Assembly (NCBI GenBank): GCA_002914845.1
Contig: JXTC01000019.1
Coordinates: forward strand, 1,186,912 to 1,250,911
DNA from: Trema orientale
Taxonomy: Eukaryota; Streptophyta; Magnoliopsida; Rosales; Cannabaceae
Length of the DNA: 64,000 nucleotides
Reading direction: 5' to 3'
Shown: positions 1-11,873 of the stretch, piece after piece
Position numbering within the stretch: position 1 is the stretch's first letter
Layout: every line of letters starts with the position of its first letter
Position numbers and translations under genes: made by a program
Notes under the pieces: model-generated
What the model was told of the DNA's origin: nothing
Database searches by the model: none
What the model saw: the letters and a program-made list of their open reading frames with translations, nothing else

Positions 1-1136
1 CTAGCTCTTTGAGACTTTTTTAATCAACAGAAAGGGATGGCACATACACTTTCAAGATAATTTGGCCGTTGAATTTTGGACACGGTGCCTCACCTAAACG
101 GTGACGTATTAAACCTTGTCACAATTTGTCTAAACAAGAGAAAATAATTAGAAGAAACCGCAAAGGGACAAGTACAATCAGATATGCCTCAGAAGTTCCC
201 ATCTGATGGTCTACAGCCTGCCAAACCAAATTGCTTAAAATAGCACAAACCCATTGTTTACAGAAAAGTCGATTCGTTAAACAGTTTCCATAAACAGAAG
301 AAGAATATAATCAAAACCCATGCTTGAGTTGCAAGAACTTAGAAGTTAAGCCAAGTTGATATCATTAGGTAAGTGAGTTGAAGACTCTCTATCTAAGACA
401 GAAATAGCCGCCTTCTGGTTGTGACAGTGGATACATAAACAAGCACGTATTATGTGTATATATATTAATATAAAGCACGTATTATGTTCATATATTTATA
501 TATATGTCTCAACCTCCTTGGTCCTTTCTTACAACCAAGCACCAGCAACCTGTAACAAGCACATGTAAAGAGGTTAGTGAGTACATAAGCAATGATTTTC
601 TGCAAAATGAGGTTATCCCATTCAATCTGCATCGACTACAGCCATTCAGCAATTCCCTACATAGTAAGTAGTTAAGGGGGGAAAAATGAGAAATTCAGTC
701 ATTATGATCAAGATCAATCATTCTGACGTGGGATTAGACTCCAAAGAGAAATAAAAAAGGTTAACCCTCAAAACCACCTAATCATTGAGGAAAAGATATG
801 AAAAATCATAAGCACTTAAATTGATTGATTATTTGAGAGTTAAGAATGTTCTCAAAACTATGATCTTATTATAACTCTGGATGTCCTAGTTAATCGAGAA
901 TGGTCGCAACATATTTTGCTTCAAAATAAGCTGTAACATTTGTTACAATTAGGCCTTAAATCCATTATAGAATCTGAATAGAAAAGACAGTTTCCATCAA
1001 AATTTAGGAATATAATCTCAACCAGGTATTACACTAATGCTATACATGACCCCCCAACGTCCCCCAAGCTTGTTGAATAATACAAATGAATAATCACTAT
1101 CTCCACTATCTGTGAAACCTGAGGAATTTTAGTTCA
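1..1136. other. 3' flank of the IF-3 gene; no coding gene seen
   Basis: No convincing coding exon is visible. The stretch lies downstream of the minus-strand IF-3 stop codon and probably holds its 3' UTR and terminator. Around 540-556 the minus strand reads like a splice acceptor (TTGTTACAG) followed by a short open stretch, and a possible donor (CAG|GTTTCA) lies just past the stop codon near 1120. A 3' UTR intron is therefore possible but unproven. Confidence 0.4.
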
Positions 1137-4100
1137 TCAAACGCTAGCTGATACTTCATCTACTGCTTCTGCCTTATTATCTTTTTTCTTCGGTGGTTCT
1201 TGAGCTTTTTGTAGAACAGCCTTATTAGGAACCAAAACTATGAATATATTCCTGTCTTTAAAGTTTTTGGCTTCCTCTGTTGCAAGCTGCAAACACAACA
1301 GTAACAAGCAAACCGTCACAGATGACTATTAACAAGGGTAAACTCTGAAAAATCCTATAAATAAGTTTGAGCTGAGTATCTAACCAGAAGTTTATGCATA
1401 AACTGAAGATTTAGATAATCGAGTAAACAAATGGTATATATATGTGTCAACCAAGACTACATAATCACCAACCAAAGTGACCAAAGATAATGTCATGGCT
1501 AAAACGTCAATACATATGTTTGTAAAGGTACACACTTAACAACTTCATTGTTTATTGGTTGTCTGTCTGCCTGTACGCTATTGCTTTTTGTTCGGTAGAA
1601 TCACAATCTTTGATTACCAAAAAAGAACAGATTTTCCGGTACATAAACTCCTTCAGCACTGCCATTTGCTCAAATGTTTGCTTTTCCAAACCGATATCTT
1701 AAACGGAGAAATAAATTACTTCTTGACTCGATCTCAATTATAATTATTGTTCATAATAAGAAAAACACAAACAAATACCCTTACCTCCCCAATGTCATTC
1801 TGGAAACGTCTGATTAGCTCAATAGCGAAATTCCTGAACTCATTTTCACGACCTTTCAAGTTTACTATAACCTTAACCTACAGAAATTAGTCTAAAGATT
1901 CACTACGCACAGAAAAATAAAACGAGAGGGAGGGAAAGAGAGGGAGCAGAAAACATGTGTAAGCAAATGCTGACAAGACAAAAGAAATTGAATTAACCTT
2001 GTCACCATCTTTCAAAAACTTCCGGGCAGACTTCAAACGTACAGAATAATCATGTTGATCAATATTGTAACTGCAAGGAAAGTTAATAATGGCAATTAAA
2101 ATAAATCCAGAGATTTTTTCCGCAAACGAAAATATCTATGTTTCAACATCCAAATTTTAATGTTTTAACAAAATATTGCAACACCATGAACTTCCAATCA
2201 GTCAGATAAACCCGCAGTTACTAAATCGAGTACTTAATGGCGATTCTTTGGAAGTTCTAGTAATTTCTGGGAGATTTAATTATTAAAAAAAATATCAATA
2301 TACAAAGAAGCAACACATGCCTCATGACCGAACAAGGCCACTAAGAAGTATGTTCTCAAGATAACATCAGTTCTTTCATTCTAAAGGCATTCATCTATAC
2401 AGCTATAGAAATAACTAATCACCTCTTGCAACATGCATGTCTTTTCTATGTGTGCGCATGGGTCCATGCTTATCTGTGTGTTTGTTAGTATCCACGGAAA
2501 ATTAAAACTAGGTGAAGATCAAACTTCACTTAGTATCAGTATTACAAGGTACTTGGTCATTTTTTCTATCCTTTGGTGTAAGCCATACTATTCCAGTAAA
2601 ATTAACCAGCCACTCATTAAGAACTCAGAATTTATAAAATGAGCTTATAAAAAGCACTCACACACGCATGCACACACCAAAATAGAAAAGAAAACCAGAG
2701 CTCGTATAACAGAGAAAAAAAAGGAATAAGACTAATACTATACCCCATTTTTAGCTCTTTCAAATCCATGCGACTTGCTGACATTTAACAGTAAACTGTG
2801 GTCAGTAACTTTTTACATATCTGAGAACCATGAACAGATCGTAACAAGAAAGACTATAATAGAGAAAGACATTCACCAGCACTTTTCTTTTGCTGTCCTC
2901 TTTTCTTCTTCTGCTGTTCGTATCTATATTTACTGAAAATCATATAGGAAATAGAAATTAGGGTCTTGCAGTACTCGAAAGTAGATTGCAAGGTGTCTAT
3001 CCATCTATTTGATTGTGAGCAGATTTACTGCTCACTATAATGGCAAATGAGATCATGAATGACAGAACATGACAATTCACACCTGCCAGTCCAGAACATA
3101 CAACATAAAGCCCACCAATTCAACGACTAGTTACTTTCCTTTTTTGAAGAAATTAATCCATAAGGATAAAGTGAGATATCTTTAGAAGGAGATCTATGTA
3201 TGAATTGAAATTGATACAAAAATAGCCTTGTGTGTGTGTGTGTGAACAAAAATTTGTAAAAGAAAAAAAAAATCTTATACTTGTAATCCATTATTCTGAC
3301 AACAGGTGGATCTGCATCCGGTGATAATATAACCTGCAATAGCAAAGAAGGTAAAAGTCTCTTAAAATACAAAACAATCATCCATAACTCGCATAAAAAG
3401 CTGACGATGAATGCTTCCATCTCATAACGACAAAGAAACAAGTTGAACATAATAACTTTACTCCTCAATGGAGCTAATTCATGCTTCCATCTATAACCTG
3501 GAACTGCATAGAAATATTCTAGAAGTCCTAGTTCATGGCTCATTACCAACATGCCTAAAGAGAATTGACACTGAAACCTAATACTAGAGACCAAATGCAA
3601 CATCATGATGGTAATCACAGTCCAGCCGCAGTTTCCCAGACCTTTAGAAGCCAGTACAGTAGCATTATAAAGTCAGCAGCAGATATATTGAGATGAATCT
3701 CATTGTTACTCTATATGTTCTTATCATTCTCTAGTGTTTCCGAGCACAAAGGTTCACTTACTAAACATAACTCCACACTGCGTGCTTAGCCGAAAGCGAC
3801 AACTCAGTATATACTTAATGAAACAGGAAAGAGAACCCTAAAACAACAAGAGAAAACGTAACTTATTAATTTTCCTATCAAATGAGGTATGAGAAGGGCA
3901 GAAGGCATAAAAAACCAATGCTAAATTCACAACATAATAGGCAAATATTCAGACTATTTCTTTACCCTCACAAGTGCAACCTTCAGCTAAAAAATTCCTA
4001 ATTCGACTTTCATAAGCCAAAAAAAAAAAAAAAAAAAAAATAGACAGTAACTTCAAAAGAGAAAAATAAATAAATTACGTACAAGATCAAGGCCAGCATC

Positions 4101-4788
4101 GTCAGCCATTTGAAGAGCCTCAGCCTTAGACACCACTCCCACCTGCATAAATACAAACAATATCAATTCCTAAAGTACAGACATTCATATCTATCTATAT
4201 ATAAATATATATATATATACATACACACTTGAAACAATAAACAAACATGATAAATTTACAATGTCATGAAGTTATTGTTTAAAAAATGCAGTAATAAATT
4301 AGACACTCACAAATCACAATAGTCTGACAAAAAAAAAAGCACTAACCATATTCTGCTGCTCATCGATAAGCCTCACCGAATCTGACCTATTTCAAATCAT
4401 CATCCACACACAAAACCAACTTCAATTTCAAAACTCAATTCCAATCATCTTGAATTTCAAAAACGAAAAGCCAAAATATGAACCTGATGGAGGAGAAATC
4501 AAGGGCTTGTTCGTCATCGGAGTCGCTCTGCCTGGAACGCCGGGGATCGGGGCCCGAATAGCGAGACCCGCCGCCATAGCGGGCCGTGATCGGAGCTCCG
4601 ATAGTTGAGGAAAGAGAAATGAGAACGTTGAATTTGATGATAGTAGGGTTACGGATACGGAGGCCGAAGAGTTTGGAGTCGAAGGATGAGAGAGCGAGTG
4701 AAGACGGCGTCGTTTTCGAGGCGGACCGGCACGGCACCGGGTTTAGTGAACAGCTGGTGGTGGTGGTGATACTACCAGTACCAGCCAT
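1137..4788 (-). CDS. Chloroplast translation initiation factor IF-3 (nine exons)
   Basis: Bacterial-type IF-3 helps plastid 30S subunits select the initiator tRNA and start codon and keeps the subunits apart. Minus-strand exons inferred from GT-AG borders and unbroken frame: 4788-4484, 4386-4347, 4142-4083, 3333-3281, 2932-2877, 2777-2744, 2070-1998, 1877-1785 and 1286-1137 (864 nt, 287 aa). The first exon is Ser/Thr-rich and low in acidic residues, as expected of a plastid transit peptide. The N-domain follows (RLIDEQQNMVGVV, then PPVVRIMDYNKYRYEQQKKK across two junctions), then a basic linker and the C-domain (KARKFL-like helix, KVKVIVNLKGRE, FKDRNIFIVLVP). The tail is Lys/Glu-rich. The start at 4788 is preferred over an in-frame upstream ATG at 4872 because it gives a typical transit peptide. 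Family recognition is firm; exact exon ends were placed by eye. Confidence 0.9.
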
Positions 4789-4902
4789 GGCGTTTTGAGC
4801 TCTTACTACTTCACTATAGTAGTATAGTGGTAAAGACTCTGGCGCATTGTTGCGATATTTCTCCTTATCCACATATTTTGGGTATCAGAGATATAGCTAG
4901 AT

Positions 4903-4935
4903 TGGGCTGTGGGCCTTAGCTTAATACGTGGGCCT
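4903..4935 (-). promoter_or_regulatory. Cluster of site II-like TGGGCC/T motifs upstream of IF-3
   Basis: Three TGGGCC/T hexamers lie at 4903, 4910 and 4929, about 115-145 bases upstream of the IF-3 start codon. Such site II elements are bound by TCP factors and are common upstream of plant genes for ribosomal and organelle proteins. The motifs are seen; their use is inferred. Confidence 0.45.
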
Positions 4936-5936
4936 TTGTGATTGCAAGTTAGCAAGACTTAAACGACACCTAACATCTCTCCAATCAAGTGTTTTTTTCC
5001 CTTTTTTGTTTTTTTTTTTTTTTCGTTTTTCTTTTTCAGTGAAGTTTATTTCTTTTTGTGAATATAATAATAATTTGGTATATTAAAAGGTTAAAATAAT
5101 ATGTGATTTTATCATTTTTCAACCACGGAAATTATACTGATGCTGTTCAAAATAATACTATTTCTTTTGGGGGGTTCAAATTGGATTGGAGATGGATCAT
5201 GGACTATTACAGTGGGAACGATGTCATGGGATATGGCTTGGAGTGATTGTGAAATTGGATCAAATAGCTTAACATGCCCAAAAACTAGATTTTCTGTTGA
5301 GGCCCAAATTCAATAAAAGGACACAAAAGCCCATTGGGTATGCTTGAAGATTAAATAGCTCAATTGAGCACGTTTTTGAATTGGAAAAAGAAATATATCA
5401 AGTTTACGTCATTAGTTATATGTTAGAAGCATTCAAGCATTATGAGTGCTCGGTTTCATAACAACAAATGCATCAATGGGGCTGAACCCAAGCCCAAAAT
5501 GGTTGACTTCTCCTTTCCAAGGCCCAAAAAATTGACCTCCCTTGGACAAAGTGAGGTAACAACCAGCTACTAGTTTCCAAGCAACCAACTAAAAACTACG
5601 GTCTTCCAAACAAATAACTGCCAAATATCACTCCCTAACAAACCACCTCGTAGCTATCAACCACCAAGGTTAACATTTTACTCTCAAAGTTAAACCAGCC
5701 ACCATCTATAAATATGAGATTTTTCAAGAGACCTAGGCATCAGGGAAGGAGCGGAAGTAATAAAGGGAGAGAAGAGGGAAACGAGGTGAATGAGTAGAGA
5801 TGAAAACAAGAAATAGGGAAGAAAGAAAATAAGGAAAGAGAAAAGGAGAAAATGAAAAATAAGCAGAAAACGTAAAGATGCAAAACGTGTCTTGAGTAGA
5901 TAAAGAAAGAAAGATAATGGTTAAGTGAAACAGAAT
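4936..5936. repeat. Gene-free DNA with a possible gypsy-type LTR remnant
   Basis: There is no coding potential. A TATA-like CTATAAATATGAG at about 5706, followed by purine-rich A/G sequence (5750-5930), resembles the promoter and R region of a plant LTR. The surrounding sequence from roughly 5150 to 6750 could be a solo LTR interrupted by the MITE at 5945. No TG..CA ends or target duplication could be fixed, so this is tentative. Confidence 0.3.
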
Positions 5937-5944
5937 GTCAAGAG

Positions 5945-6573
5945 TAGAGATGTCAATGTAGGCCGGACTTTGTAGGCCGGCCTACATTTCGAAGAAAAAG
6001 TACGGTACCGGCCCGGCTCATGCCCATATTATGTGGGCTTGGGCCGGCCCGTTACATATAGTAGGGGCCGAGCTGAGCCTCAGTCATAGGCCCATAAGTC
6101 TGGCCCGGCACGGCTCACATTTTTATCGGTCCACATTTAGTCCTTCTAAATGTAATTTTAAATATATTTCTTAATTAAAATTTGAAAAAATCTTAATTAA
6201 ATATTTTCATTTATATGTTTTTAATGTTATTTATTTACTTATTTTTGTTTATTTTTAATTTATTCAAATTTTAAAAGAATATGAATGAGTTTTAGGCCCA
6301 TATTTGATATTTTAAAGTATAGAATAACAACGAAATTAGGCCCACATTGTGGCCTATATTTAGCCCGCATAGGCACAGCCCACTTAGGTACGACCCACTT
6401 AAGCCCCTATAAAATGTGGGCTAGACTTGTGGGCCGTGCCGGACCTCTTAATAAGAATGTGGGCTGGGTCGGCCCGACCCATATTTAAGGTGGGCCGGGC
6501 CTAGGTATAGTACAAAGCCCATATGGGCCTATCAAATGTAGGCCAGGCCGGGCCGACTCACTTTACATCTCTA
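5945..6573. mobile_element. hAT-type MITE, 629 bp, GGCCGG-rich
   Basis: The ends are inverted: TAGAGATGTCAATGTAGGCC on the left against TAGAGATGTAAAGTGAGTCG read from the right. The flanks GTCAAGAG (5937-5944) and GTCGAGAG (6574-6581) form an 8 bp target duplication with one mismatch. An 8 bp duplication and a TAGNG terminus are typical of hAT elements. The arms are full of GGGCC/GGCCC words and the centre is AT-rich. No transposase is encoded, so the element is non-autonomous. Confidence 0.85.
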
Positions 6574-6581
6574 GTCGAGAG

Positions 6582-7630
6582 TTATTATTTTAAACAAATT
6601 GAATATGAAGATAAAAGTAAATAAAGAGTGATATTGGGCATTGTTAAGAGAGGGCAATTCATCTCCGGCTATTGATTCAAGTTCCTAGATTGTGGGAGTT
6701 GTACTCTCCCCATCCAATCATTTGACATTGTTTCCTTCATTTTTGCATTAATTAATTTAAGCATCTCAATTTCACCTCAAATAACTGGTATATTCTTTAT
6801 TTGTAAAATGCATATTTTCATCTATAATTTCATAGATGTCTATTTCTTTATGATTATTAACATTAAAATTTATGTATATACTAAGCTGCTTGTTGTCTTA
6901 TGAAATAAGATTTTTCTATGCACATCACATTTTGTGGGCACATGGGTTTATTATCACGATTATTATATACTATAAATGCATATAATATATATGTATACAT
7001 ACATATATATAGACATAAGTCCACACACGAATAGTGCTTGATTTCATTTCATCCTTCTATTGAATTGATTAATTTTCATAACATAACAAATATATCAGGT
7101 AAGACATATATAATATATCTACATATATGTGATTAGCAAACTTAATAGATAATTGTCTTTATAGCAAAAGATCCTAAATAACCTTGAAAACCAACTTAGG
7201 CGTAAAATTATCTGTTATTTACTTAACTAGTTTACATTACAGTAATGAATATATATCTATTTGAATCATTATAAATACTTTTTCTCGCTAATATATGCTC
7301 TAAATTTGTTTTAATTATTGTTACTTGGTTTTGATAAATTGTTATATACAAACGACATGTCTCACTACTTAAAAAACGACGTATTAAAATGAGTATGACA
7401 TGTGACTTAATTCGAAACTACATATTCATAAAACACGTGTAGAATATTACTGCTAATCATATTAGCTGACATGTCGTAAATCCACTAAACAATCTGACCA
7501 GTGCCTTATCCACATCATATTCGACTATTTGATCATTTGACTAGTCTTTGTTTATGTGTTATTTTACTCTTTGGTAATCACTAATAAATGCGTGTCATAC
7601 CAACACCCCATTCGGTCCAAAATACCAGTG
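6582..7630. other. AT-rich gene-free stretch
   Basis: Only AT-rich sequence with short TA runs (for example 6965-7012) is present. No gene, inverted repeat with target duplication or tandem array is supported. Confidence 0.5.
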
Positions 7631-8129
7631 CCTATCACTTATAGAGTCTACAGACACATGCATAATGTTCCCTCACAGTACCTATCACTAGAGCTGTAAA
7701 TATGGGCTGAGCCAAACGGACCGGTCCGCGGCCAGCAAATTTGGCCCAGAATCGGTCTAGCCCAGCTCGACACTATTCACAGAGTGGGCCGAGATAGTGA
7801 GCCCGTCGGGCCGGCCCGATTGTCATTTTTTTTTTAAAAAAAAAAAACATTTTTTGTCTTTTTTGTAATTAATATTAAAAAAATAATATTTTAATAAAAT
7901 AGTATTAGGCCGACCTGGTCCGATATATAATCATCATGCTATAGGGTCGAACCAAGGCCTTCTTTTAGACTTTCAGGCTGCTACTATTCATGGGCCGGCC
8001 CGGCCCGGCCTGGCCCCAATTTCTCTTTTGGCCCGAACGGGCCGGACCGGGCCGGGCGGCCCATATTTACAGCTCTACCTATCACTCATAGAGTCTACAG
8101 ACATGGCATGCATACTGTTCCCTCACGAA
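7631..8129. repeat. 50 bp direct duplication split by a MITE
   Basis: A unit starting CCTATCACTTATAGAGTCTA at 7631-7680 recurs at 8078-8129 as CCTATCACTCATAGAGTCTA, with the shared ending TGTTCCCTCAC. The hAT MITE at 7689-8077 sits in the CCTATCAC word at the start of the second copy, so the local duplication came first. Confidence 0.75.
7689..8077. mobile_element. hAT-type MITE, 389 bp
   Basis: The terminal inverted repeats are TAGAGCTGTAAATATGGGC on the left and the same sequence read from the right end. The perfect 8 bp target duplication CCTATCAC lies at 7681-7688 and 8078-8085. The arms are GGCCCG-rich and the middle carries long A and T runs. It is related in style to the element at 5945 but is a distinct family. 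It has no coding capacity. Confidence 0.9.
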
Positions 8130-8674
8130 CCCGGGAACACTATTATTTGTACAAGTTGTAAGTTGGTGCAAGTTAATAAGTATCCCCAGTATTACAAAAT
8201 TTTTTTAAAAAAATGTCCCCAGTGTTACTCTTTATAATTTTTCCTTTCATTGATTATAATTGTTTTGTCTTTTTTTCATATTCTCTCCATTGATTGTAAG
8301 ATACATCTTATTAGCATTTATCATATATATTTAGAATCCCTTTTTTATTTTGTTTGTGGTCTCCTATAGTTGAATTTGAAATACCCAAGACCACGATCAT
8401 ATTGTTCGATTCAGTTCAAATTATAAATCTCGCAAATCTTTCAACATGTAGTTGAAAAATAAAATTAAACTCTAATCAAGATTATTATTTTTCATCTCAC
8501 CCGAACACAAGAATATACCAAACTCAAACGCTGTTTTTGTTTCAACTTCCAGTTTACCACAGCCAGCTCACTAATTTGGTACGCCAAAGACCATTTTTTC
8601 CCTCCTATATATGTTGCTGTTAAAATCAACTATTCTATATTTTTCCTTCAGAAAACCTATTACATTTTTTAGGG
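8130..8674. other. Gene-free AT-rich stretch
   Basis: No gene, RNA or clear repeat was seen in this segment between the MITE and the 3' side of HSP70. Confidence 0.5.
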
Positions 8675-8830
8675 GTTTATTAAAAAATCAGAAAGGAAAA
8701 ATGGAATTTTTTTTTTTTTTTTTGAGTGGAGGAAAAATAGAAATTGAACTTACAGTTTATTAAAAAATCAGAAAGGAAAAATGGATTTTTTTTTTTTTTT
8801 GAGTGGAGGAAAAATAGAAATTGAACTTAC
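8675..8830. repeat. Tandem duplication of about 78 bp near the HSP70 3' end
   Basis: Two head-to-tail copies (8675-8754 and 8755-8830) each start GTTTATTAAAAAATCAG, contain a long T run, and end GAAATTGAACTTAC. They differ mainly in T-run length, which indicates a recent duplication or slippage. On the minus strand they lie 230-380 bases past the HSP70 stop codon, near where its transcript should end. Confidence 0.85.
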
Positions 8831-9057
8831 TTTTACTGTACCAAAAGAAAAAGGGTAAACTTGTTACATTATGCTAAACTGTGTACTTACAAGAAAAGCA
8901 AAACTAGCAAAACACTACAGCTAAAACAAAACCCACTACACAAACTCCTATTAGTATTACTCATTTCAAACTGCCACCAAAAAAAAAACGACAACCAAAC
9001 AAAAGTGTTCATCAACCCATGATGCCACGACTACTCAAAAAGACATCAAAATCCACC

Positions 9058-11016
9058 TCAGTCAACTTCCTCAATCTTGGGCCCACTTCCGGTACCAGAC
9101 CCACCGCTCCCGCCACCGTACCCATCACCCATCGGAACATCTCCGGCACCGGCACCGCCACCACTCTGGTACATCTTAGAGATAATGGGGTTACAGACCC
9201 CCTCCAGCTCCTTAAGCTTGTCCTCGAGCTCATCCACCTCCGCCAGCTGGTTCCCCTCCAGCCACTCGATCGTCTCCTCCACCGCTTTCTCGATCCTCTC
9301 CTTGTCACCCGGGTCCAATTTCCCGGCGAACTTCTCGTCCCTCACGGTGTTCCTCATGTTATAAGCGTAGTTCTCCAGAGTGTTCTTCGCTTCCACCTTC
9401 TTCTTCACCTCCTCGTCCTCTGCCTTGTACCTCTCCGCGTCTTTCACCATCTTCTCGATGTCGTCCTTGCTCAGTCTCCCCTTGTCGTTCGTGATCGTAA
9501 TCTTGTTCTTCACTCCGGCGGTCTTATCCTCCGCCGAGACGTTGAGGATCCCGTTCGCGTCGATGTCGAAGGTCACGTTGATCTGGGGGACTCCCCTCGG
9601 CGCCGGAGGGATTCCGGCGAGCTCGAATTTACCGAGCAGGTTGTTGTCTCGGGTTCGGGCCCTTTCCCCCTCGTAGACCTGGATCAAAACCCCGGGCTGA
9701 TTGTCCGAATACGTCGAGAAAATCTGCTCCTTCTTCGTCGGGATCGTGGTGTTCCTCGGAATCAGCACAGTCATGACGCCGCCGGCGGTTTCGAGCCCGA
9801 GGCTGAGCGGCGTCACGTCGAGGAGGAGCAAGTCCTGGACCTTCTCGTCCCCTTCTCCGGTCAGAATCGCCGCCTGAACCGCGGCCCCGTAGGCGACGGC
9901 CTCGTCGGGGTTTATGCTCTTGCAGAGCTCTTTCCCGTTGAAGAAGTCCTGTAAGAGCTGCTGAACCTTGGGGATCCTCGTCGACCCGCCGACTAGAACC
10001 ACCTCGTGGACTTGGCTCTTATCGATTTTCGCGTCCCTCAAACACTTCTCAACCGGCTCCATACACTTCCTGAACAAGTCCATGCAGAGCTCTTCGAATC
10101 TCGCCCTCGTTATGGTCGCGTAGAAGTCGATGCCCTCGTAGAGGGAATCGACCTCGATCGTCGTCTGCGTCGTGGACGACAGCGCCCGCTTCGCCCTCTC
10201 GCAGGCCGTCCTCAGCCGCCGCAGGGCCCTGGCGCTGCCGCTGATGTCCTTCTTGTGCTTCCTCCTGAACTCCCCCACGAAGTGATTCACCAGCCGGTTG
10301 TCGAAGTCCTCGCCGCCGAGGTGAGTGTCCCCCGCGGTGGCCTTCACCTCGAAGATCCCCTCCTCGATCGTCAGGATCGAGACGTCGAACGTGCCGCCGC
10401 CGAGGTCGAAGATCAGGACGTTCTGCTCCCCCTTCTTGGAGGCCTTCTTGTCGAGCCCGTACGCGATGGCGGCGGCGGTCGGCTCGTTGATGATCCGCAT
10501 CACGTTCAGCCCGGCGATCGCGCCGGCGTCCTTGGTGGCCTGCCGCTGCGAGTCGTTGAAGTAGGCCGGGACGGTGATGACGGCGTTGTTGATGGCGCGG
10601 CCGAGGAACGCCTCCGCCGTCTCCCGCATCTTGGTGAGCACCATGGAGGAGATCTCCTCGGGGGAGAACCTCTTCTCCTCGCCCTTGTACCTCACCACGA
10701 TCATGGGCTTGTCCCCCGGGCCGGGGATCACCCTGAACGGCCAGAGCTTCATGTCGCCCTGGACCGAGGGGTCGGAGAATCGCCGCCCGATCAGGCGCTT
10801 CGCGTCGAACACCGTGTTCTCCGGGTTCAGCGCCACCTGGTTCTTCGCCGCGTCGCCGATCAGCCGCTCCGTGTCGGTGAACGCCACGTAGGATGGAGTC
10901 GTGCGGTTGCCCTGGTCGTTGGGGATGATCTCGACGCGGTCGTTGAGCCATACTCCCACGCACGAGTACGTCGTCCCGAGATCGATTCCTATGGCTTTTT
11001 CAGTCTTTGCCGCCAT
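9058..11016 (-). CDS. HSP70: Cytosolic heat shock protein 70, intronless
   Basis: This ATP-driven chaperone of cytosol and nucleus binds unfolded polypeptides with DnaJ and nucleotide-exchange partners. It has 652 aa, normal for plant cytosolic HSP70. All three family signatures are present: IDLGTTYS at 11-18, [14 protein letters not shown] at 202-215 and [11 protein letters not shown] at 340-350. The substrate-binding domain starts near 395 and a helical lid runs about 510-615. A Gly-rich tail ends in EEVD (649-652), the signal that docks TPR co-chaperones and marks the cytosolic class. No signal or transit peptide is present. The gene lacks the intron that many constitutive HSC70 genes carry, and heat shock elements lie upstream, so a heat-inducible member is likely. 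The coding region is far richer in GC than its surroundings. The frame is intact with all key motifs. Confidence 0.98.
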   Translation of the reverse strand: MAAKTEKAIGIDLGTTYSCVGVWLNDRVEIIPNDQGNRTTPSYVAFTDTERLIGDAAKNQVALNPENTVFDAKRLIGRRFSDPSVQGDMKLWPFRVIPGPGDKPMIVVRYKGEEKRFSPEEISSMVLTKMRETAEAFLGRAINNAVITVPAYFNDSQRQATKDAGAIAGLNVMRIINEPTAAAIAYGLDKKASKKGEQNVLIFDLGGGTFDVSILTIEEGIFEVKATAGDTHLGGEDFDNRLVNHFVGEFRRKHKKDISGSARALRRLRTACERAKRALSSTTQTTIEVDSLYEGIDFYATITRARFEELCMDLFRKCMEPVEKCLRDAKIDKSQVHEVVLVGGSTRIPKVQQLLQDFFNGKELCKSINPDEAVAYGAAVQAAILTGEGDEKVQDLLLLDVTPLSLGLETAGGVMTVLIPRNTTIPTKKEQIFSTYSDNQPGVLIQVYEGERARTRDNNLLGKFELAGIPPAPRGVPQINVTFDIDANGILNVSAEDKTAGVKNKITITNDKGRLSKDDIEKMVKDAERYKAEDEEVKKKVEAKNTLENYAYNMRNTVRDEKFAGKLDPGDKERIEKAVEETIEWLEGNQLAEVDELEDKLKELEGVCNPIISKMYQSGGGAGAGDVPMGDGYGGGSGGSGTGSGPKIEEVD

Positions 11017-11204
11017 TTATTTGATGCACTTCTACTAAGAAAAAAAAAAAAAGCTCAAACCAGGGGAAAGTTTTCAGAGTTCGCTATTTGATGTAAGTGT
11101 GTGTGATCTTTTGTTTTTGTTTTGTTTTTTTTTTTTTTTTTTTTGGAACAACAGCAAGATAAAATCTGAGATGATAAGATATTTAGTTTTATCTAAATTG
11201 GAGA

Positions 11205-11217
11205 GAAAGTTCGAGAA
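11205..11217 (-). promoter_or_regulatory. HSP70: Perfect three-unit heat shock element
   Basis: The minus strand reads TTC-TC-GAA-CT-TTC, a perfect alternating array for a trimer of heat shock factor, about 190 bases upstream of the HSP70 start. A degenerate array lies at 11270-11282 (CTC-CA-GAA-CT-CTC) and a two-unit TTCCAGAA at 11460-11467. The transcription start is uncertain: a weak TAAATAT lies near 11180 and a better TATATA at 11573-11580, which would imply a 5' leader of about 520 nt. Confidence 0.65.
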
Positions 11218-11572
11218 AAATTAAGTGAAAATACGAGAAAGTTAGAAGGAAAATATGATGAGTTAGCTAGAGAGTTCTGGAGAGTTTTGAGTTTGGTTCT
11301 GGACGCGGGGATGATTTTACGAAAGTGGGACTGAATTGTGAGGGATTTACTCGAATACCACGGCTTATGTTGAAAAATTTTGGAGAGTGCGTGGAGGATA
11401 TTTTGGAGAATTTACGGTGGTTTCAGGCGGTGGGTTCTCTTTTTCGGTGTTTAAGGTTTTTCTGGAACGAGATTTAGTTTGGGAGTCGACGTGGTGAATA
11501 TAGGCTATGGTGAGCGATGAGGTGGCGGGTTTTTGATGGGTCTGAGAACACTTGCTTATTTGGTGCTCAAAG

Positions 11573-11580
11573 GTATATAA
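11573..11580 (-). promoter_or_regulatory. Possible distal TATA box of HSP70
   Basis: The minus strand reads TTATATACC, a good TATA box by sequence. If used, the heat shock elements at 11205-11467 would lie inside the 5' leader, which is unusual. It may be a second promoter or unused. Confidence 0.25.
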
Positions 11581-11700
11581 TCCCCACAATGAAAATGGAG
11601 CCCACCCGATTTTTTTTTCTTTTTTCGTTTTTTAAATGAACTTAATCACGTTGACGCACAAGTGCAAAACTCTGATTTTATTGAAACTTGAAAATGACCC

Positions 11701-11864
11701 GAATAATGCTATAGGGTACCTAGCACTACAGTGATGTGTCAATTTATCACTGACTAATCATAATTAGTGGGGCCTATGTGGGACCCAGTTTGTTAATTAA
11801 ATCATCCAGTGACAAACAGATATGTCACTGTGGTGCTGAGCACTGGTGCCCCATAGCATTGCTC
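11701..11864. mobile_element. Mutator-type MITE, 164 bp
   Basis: A perfect 9 bp target duplication AAATGACCC flanks it (11692-11700 and 11865-11873). The termini are GAATAATGCTATAGGGTACC and, read from the right, GAGCAATGCTATGGGGCACC. The inverted repeats extend about 70 bp inward. A 9 bp duplication and G-starting long inverted repeats fit Mutator-like elements. The same family occurs at 20182 in opposite orientation. Confidence 0.9.
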
Positions 11865-11873
11865 AAATGACCC

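Noticed and set aside
3127..3618. 163-codon minus-strand frame
   Set aside because: It is IF-3 exon 4 read through into both neighbouring introns; splice sites and the IF-3 protein pattern explain the coding part.
4789..4872. In-frame upstream ATG of IF-3 at 4872
   Set aside because: It would add 28 residues including acidic ones before the transit peptide; the Met at 4788 gives a normal plastid targeting start.
9019..11091. Long open frames on the strand opposite HSP70 (9019-9954, 10006-11091) and a third frame at 10049-10963 minus
   Set aside because: They are the well-known by-product of GC-rich HSP70 codon use. Their translations are Leu/Arg/Val-rich with no known domain.
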